From assembly GCA_019894875.1 (NCBI GenBank), contig JAGXNR010000054.1:1-17136 (forward strand): a stretch of DNA of 17,136 nt, given 5' to 3'. Each line of letters opens with the position of its first letter. Position 1 is the first letter of the stretch. This DNA comes from Promethearchaeota archaeon. GTDB lineage: Archaea > Asgardarchaeota > Lokiarchaeia > Sigynarchaeales > SOKP01. A program made the position numbers and the translations under genes. This document shows, one piece after another, positions 14,572-17,136 of the stretch. The notes under the pieces were generated by a model. The model worked only from the letters and a program-made list of their open reading frames with translations. It was not told the DNA's origin and did not search any database.

Positions 14572-16287
14572 ATGCCAATTAATCTAGTAAAATCAAGGAA
14601 CATCACAGTAATTAGCTATATTACGGCAACTTTGGATCTGTTTTGTATTGCATTTGGTATTCTTTTTATTCTAAAACCGTTGTATTCATTATTATGGGAT
14701 ATCTTTGGAGTAGTCCTAGTTTTAACCATCTTCGTAAATCTTTTTTTTATTTACTTTACACTCTATAAAAAAAATATTCTAAGAGTAAAAACACAATATA
14801 TCAGCTATGGATTTTTACTTTTCATTATTATTGCTGTTCCTTGTATGATGTTAGGTAATTTACTCTTATCTGTAATATATTCAAACAACGTAATCGATAC
14901 TGTAGGTGCTTATTTATTATTATATCTTGGTTATTTCGGGATTTTTGTTTACGGATTTGTATTTGCTCTATTTGAGCTCAAACTCCTTTCTAATATTGAT
15001 TTATACCTCTTCAAATATTCATTATTTACTACAGATACGGTGAGACATAGCCGAATAAGGAATATTTCAAGAAAAATATTAGTTATTTTATCAAGAATTA
15101 CATTCATCTTTGGTATTGTATTTGCTATTGTTATAATGTTTGGGTCATTTGAAGTAGTCACAACTTTTATAGCTATAGTTTCTGGTCAATTTGGCACCTT
15201 CTTTTCCATTATATTTCTAGCAAATACACTTTTACTTTTAAAGTTAAAACGTCGTAAAAGAACCACGAAAAAATATTATAGGACGGCACTCATTGGATTT
15301 TTCGTCTCTGGCTGTTTGTTAATGCCATTATTTGTTACAAATACAACTGTAAGAAATGCTGAAAATACTTTTTCAATTGCTTTTGGTAATGATTGGAAAG
15401 CTCAAGTCCCTTCTGGAACAAATGACTATTTCTTACAAACACCGTTTTCTCTTACTAATTATTTTTTAGGTTCTAAACCAAAGGCATCTATAATCCAAAT
15501 AAATACTCTTTTTTATAACAATGAAGGAATAAGCCTTTATTTTGATGCTTATAAGCCTTTAAATAGTGGAGAAATCCTTCCGGGCGAAAATTCAGTATTA
15601 ATTCGTATTCACGGAGGGAGCTGGGTTTCTGGTGATAAGGGTATGATGAATATGTTGCAGATGAACAAATATTTTGCATCGCAAGGATATGTTGTATTTG
15701 ATATTCAATATGGACTAGATCGAAATCCATTATTCGAATTAGATCCACTAACTCCTGAATATAAAAAAGGAAATTTTAACATTGATGATATGATGCGCCA
15801 TATAGGGATATTTACACAATACCTTGTGTTACATGCGGATGAGTACGGGGCAAATTTAGACTCTGTATTTGTAAGTGGAGGATCAGCGGGAGGACACCTT
15901 GCTAGTGCGGTTGCTCTAGCTATAGCAAGTGGAAATTACACAGATATTTTCGGTACGGGTTTAACAATAAAGGGATTAATCCCATTTTACCCTGCAAATG
16001 GTCAAATGGTTTTTTTTGGGATTAGTGGGAGTGATGAATTTAAAAACCCTGAAAAATTAATAGACCAAAACAGTCCCCCATGTTTAATTTTTCAAGGCAC
16101 TCACGATATCCTCAATTATTTTAGCATTTCTGAAAAAATTAGAGATATTTATCGCGCAAAAGGAAATAGGGAATGTGCGATTTTATGGATGCCATTTGGA
16201 GGACATGCTTCTGATTTCTACTTCACGGGTTATTATAATCAGATTTTTCTTTACTTTATGGAGAGATTTATGTTTCTCTACCATTAG
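14572..16287 (+). CDS. Seven-helix membrane protein with extracytoplasmic alpha/beta-hydrolase (esterase) domain
   Basis: Protein of 571 residues. About seven hydrophobic segments lie at roughly 13-35, 42-64, 76-104, 110-137, 169-192, 196-224 and 237-255. Basic loops (65-73, 156-168, 224-237) fit the positive-inside rule and put the C-terminus outside. Residues 300-571 are an esterase/lipase domain of the HSL/carboxylesterase type: oxyanion HGGSW at 347-351, nucleophile Ser438 in SGGSAGGH, Asp512 in GTHDIL and His545 in GGHASD. All catalytic residues are present. It probably cleaves esters of lipids, acylated glycans or peptides at the outer membrane face; the substrate is unknown. The ATG at 14572 has no clear Shine-Dalgarno. 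It stands alone, separated from larA by 258 bases. Confidence 0.82.
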   Translation: MPINLVKSRNITVISYITATLDLFCIAFGILFILKPLYSLLWDIFGVVLVLTIFVNLFFIYFTLYKKNILRVKTQYISYGFLLFIIIAVPCMMLGNLLLSVIYSNNVIDTVGAYLLLYLGYFGIFVYGFVFALFELKLLSNIDLYLFKYSLFTTDTVRHSRIRNISRKILVILSRITFIFGIVFAIVIMFGSFEVVTTFIAIVSGQFGTFFSIIFLANTLLLLKLKRRKRTTKKYYRTALIGFFVSGCLLMPLFVTNTTVRNAENTFSIAFGNDWKAQVPSGTNDYFLQTPFSLTNYFLGSKPKASIIQINTLFYNNEGISLYFDAYKPLNSGEILPGENSVLIRIHGGSWVSGDKGMMNMLQMNKYFASQGYVVFDIQYGLDRNPLFELDPLTPEYKKGNFNIDDMMRHIGIFTQYLVLHADEYGANLDSVFVSGGSAGGHLASAVALAIASGNYTDIFGTGLTIKGLIPFYPANGQMVFFGISGSDEFKNPEKLIDQNSPPCLIFQGTHDILNYFSISEKIRDIYRAKGNRECAILWMPFGGHASDFYFTGYYNQIFLYFMERFMFLYH

Positions 16288-16620
16288 ATTCCTAACCCTC
16301 TAAAGATCCCAAAATTATCGACTTATTTCAATCCTCATAAAATCCCTTATATTCTATAAGTGGGATATATATCCCCAAATTTAGTTTGTTCGGCAACAAG
16401 TCACAAGTCTGTATAAAAAAGTTTTTATATGGTAGATGAACTTAAATTATCTTATAAGTAATATATCAAATATACATCATATTTATAAAATAAAACTGAT
16501 AAGTTTTTGTACAAAAATGAGTATGATTATTTTGAAACACGAAAAAAGAAATTTGTAGCAAAAAGATCATCCACCGATCACTACAATATCTTGATCAAAA
16601 ACCAAGTTAAGTGAAATAAG
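16288..16620. promoter_or_regulatory. Intergenic region with three palindromes upstream of the TFB gene
   Basis: This 333-base A+T-rich stretch has no convincing gene. It contains GGGATATATATCCC (16362-16375, perfect, 14 bases), TATAAAAA-AG-TTTTTATA (16412-16429, a perfect 8-base inverted repeat that is also a two-way TATA box) and TTTTTGTACAAAAA (16504-16517, perfect, 14 bases). Upstream of the first, ATCCC-TTATA and TATAA-GT-GGGAT form an imperfect hairpin (16342-16366) that shares the GGGAT arm. The likely TFB promoter is one of the TATA-like stretches at 16412-16429 or near 16479-16490. No good Shine-Dalgarno precedes the ATG at 16621. Confidence 0.45.
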
Positions 16621-17136
16621 ATGAGCTATAGGGATCGCTTACGATCAACAAAAACACCGGAAGAGGAAACCAGTACGAATACTGAAGCTCAATGTTGCGA
16701 CAATCCATGTATTGAGCCACGAGATGGCGATGCTGTTTGTGTAAATTGCGGCATGATTCTCGGACGCAATCTTGTAGGAAACGAACGAAGAGCTTACACT
16801 GTTGAAGAAGTCAACAAGCGGAGACGCACAGAACCGCGATGGAGGGAGTTTGGACCTCGGACCATGCTCCCGAATTCTAAGATTGACTCTAAGGGAAGAT
16901 TGATAAACGCGCGCGGCAAAACTTTATTCTCTCGCCTATCCAAGATTCAGAATTCATTAATCTCGAGCATCGAACGTAATTTTTGGGAAGCAAAGCCTAA
17001 ACTTAAAATGCTAACCAGCAAGATGAATATACCTGAATACATTAAGGAAACCGCATGGAAAATCTACAGCGTCGTGGCTAAGAAAAAGCTAACGATGGGA
17101 AGGTCTATTGACGGATTTATTGCAGCCTCGTTATAC
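16621..17136 (+). CDS. tfb: Transcription initiation factor IIB (TFB), 5' part
   Basis: General transcription factor that binds TATA-bound TBP and recruits RNA polymerase. The frame is open for exactly 172 codons to the right edge; the C-terminus is missing. A short Cys zinc ribbon is at 25-44: C25-C26, C30, then C40-x2-C43-Gly. The B-reader/linker region follows (RRAYTVEEVNKRRR near 51-64, then FGPRT near 77-81). The first cyclin repeat begins about residue 103, and KKKLTMGRSIDGFIAASLY (154-172) matches the conserved TFIIB signature region. G+C in hand-counted 60-base rows is 28, 27 and 34, well above the A+T-rich neighbours. Archaea often carry several tfb paralogues, so this may be one of a set. 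The ATG is chosen because it is the first in frame and gives the normal N-terminal length. Confidence 0.93.
   Translation, partial: MSYRDRLRSTKTPEEETSTNTEAQCCDNPCIEPRDGDAVCVNCGMILGRNLVGNERRAYTVEEVNKRRRTEPRWREFGPRTMLPNSKIDSKGRLINARGKTLFSRLSKIQNSLISSIERNFWEAKPKLKMLTSKMNIPEYIKETAWKIYSVVAKKKLTMGRSIDGFIAASLY

Noticed and set aside
16517..16558. Thirteen-codon frame (ATG to TAG) upstream of the TFB gene, possible leader peptide
   Set aside because: No ribosome-binding site, no special codon pattern, and its length is expected by chance; transcription across it is not shown.
1..17136. Search by eye for tRNA, rRNA, CRISPR arrays, transposase genes and long direct repeats
   Set aside because: None found; intergenic regions are short and A+T-rich, and no repeated spacer-like units or terminal inverted repeats of insertion sequences were seen.

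Overview
The window looks like a piece of an Asgard archaeon genome (Lokiarchaeia-like; inferred from content, not from a search). The reasons are: A+T-rich DNA with archaeal TATA-like boxes; a transcription factor B gene at the right edge; a small longin/roadblock-like protein of a type common in Asgard genomes; a eukaryote-like dual-specificity phosphatase; and an energy metabolism built on flavin dehydrogenases and CCG-type iron-sulfur proteins.

Layout. At the left edge lies the 5' part of a minus-strand gene (start TTG at 238) for a coiled-coil, Pro/Ala-linker protein, then a minus-strand dual-specificity phosphatase (357-698, probably reaching back to about 821). A plus-strand ferredoxin/CCG protein (993-2015) faces its minus-strand paralogue (2102-3133) across a short T-rich terminator zone. 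That paralogue ends a minus-strand operon: FAD oxidase (4403-5782), double-CCG Fe-S subunit (3176-4399), ferredoxin/CCG protein (2102-3133). Just upstream, with its own promoter, is a second minus-strand operon: GlpA-like glycerol-3-phosphate dehydrogenase (7613-9085), NAD/FAD disulfide-type oxidoreductase (6318-7616) and DUF1667 protein (5917-6300).

Next come a tail-anchored hypothetical protein (9220-9540), the longin-like protein (9699-10079) and a soluble alpha/beta hydrolase (10232-11128), all minus strand. Diverging from these is a plus-strand pair: a GlcD-type FAD dehydrogenase fused to two [4Fe-4S] modules (11288-13033), and a nickel-pincer lactate racemase LarA (13039-14313). A seven-helix membrane protein with an outward-facing esterase domain follows (14572-16287). 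After a 333-base intergenic region rich in palindromes, a transcription factor B gene (16621 onward) runs off the right edge.

How the genes work together. The core is a 2-hydroxyacid and polyol-phosphate oxidation island. LarA can interconvert L- and D-lactate, and the fused GlcD protein is placed to oxidise the D-form. The GlpA trio oxidises glycerol-3-phosphate or a similar substrate. The second FAD oxidase passes electrons through a GlcF/GlpC-like subunit. The two ferredoxin/CCG (HdrB-like) proteins are candidate shared electron carriers. The substrates and the final acceptor cannot be read from the sequence. No tRNA, rRNA, CRISPR array or insertion sequence was seen.
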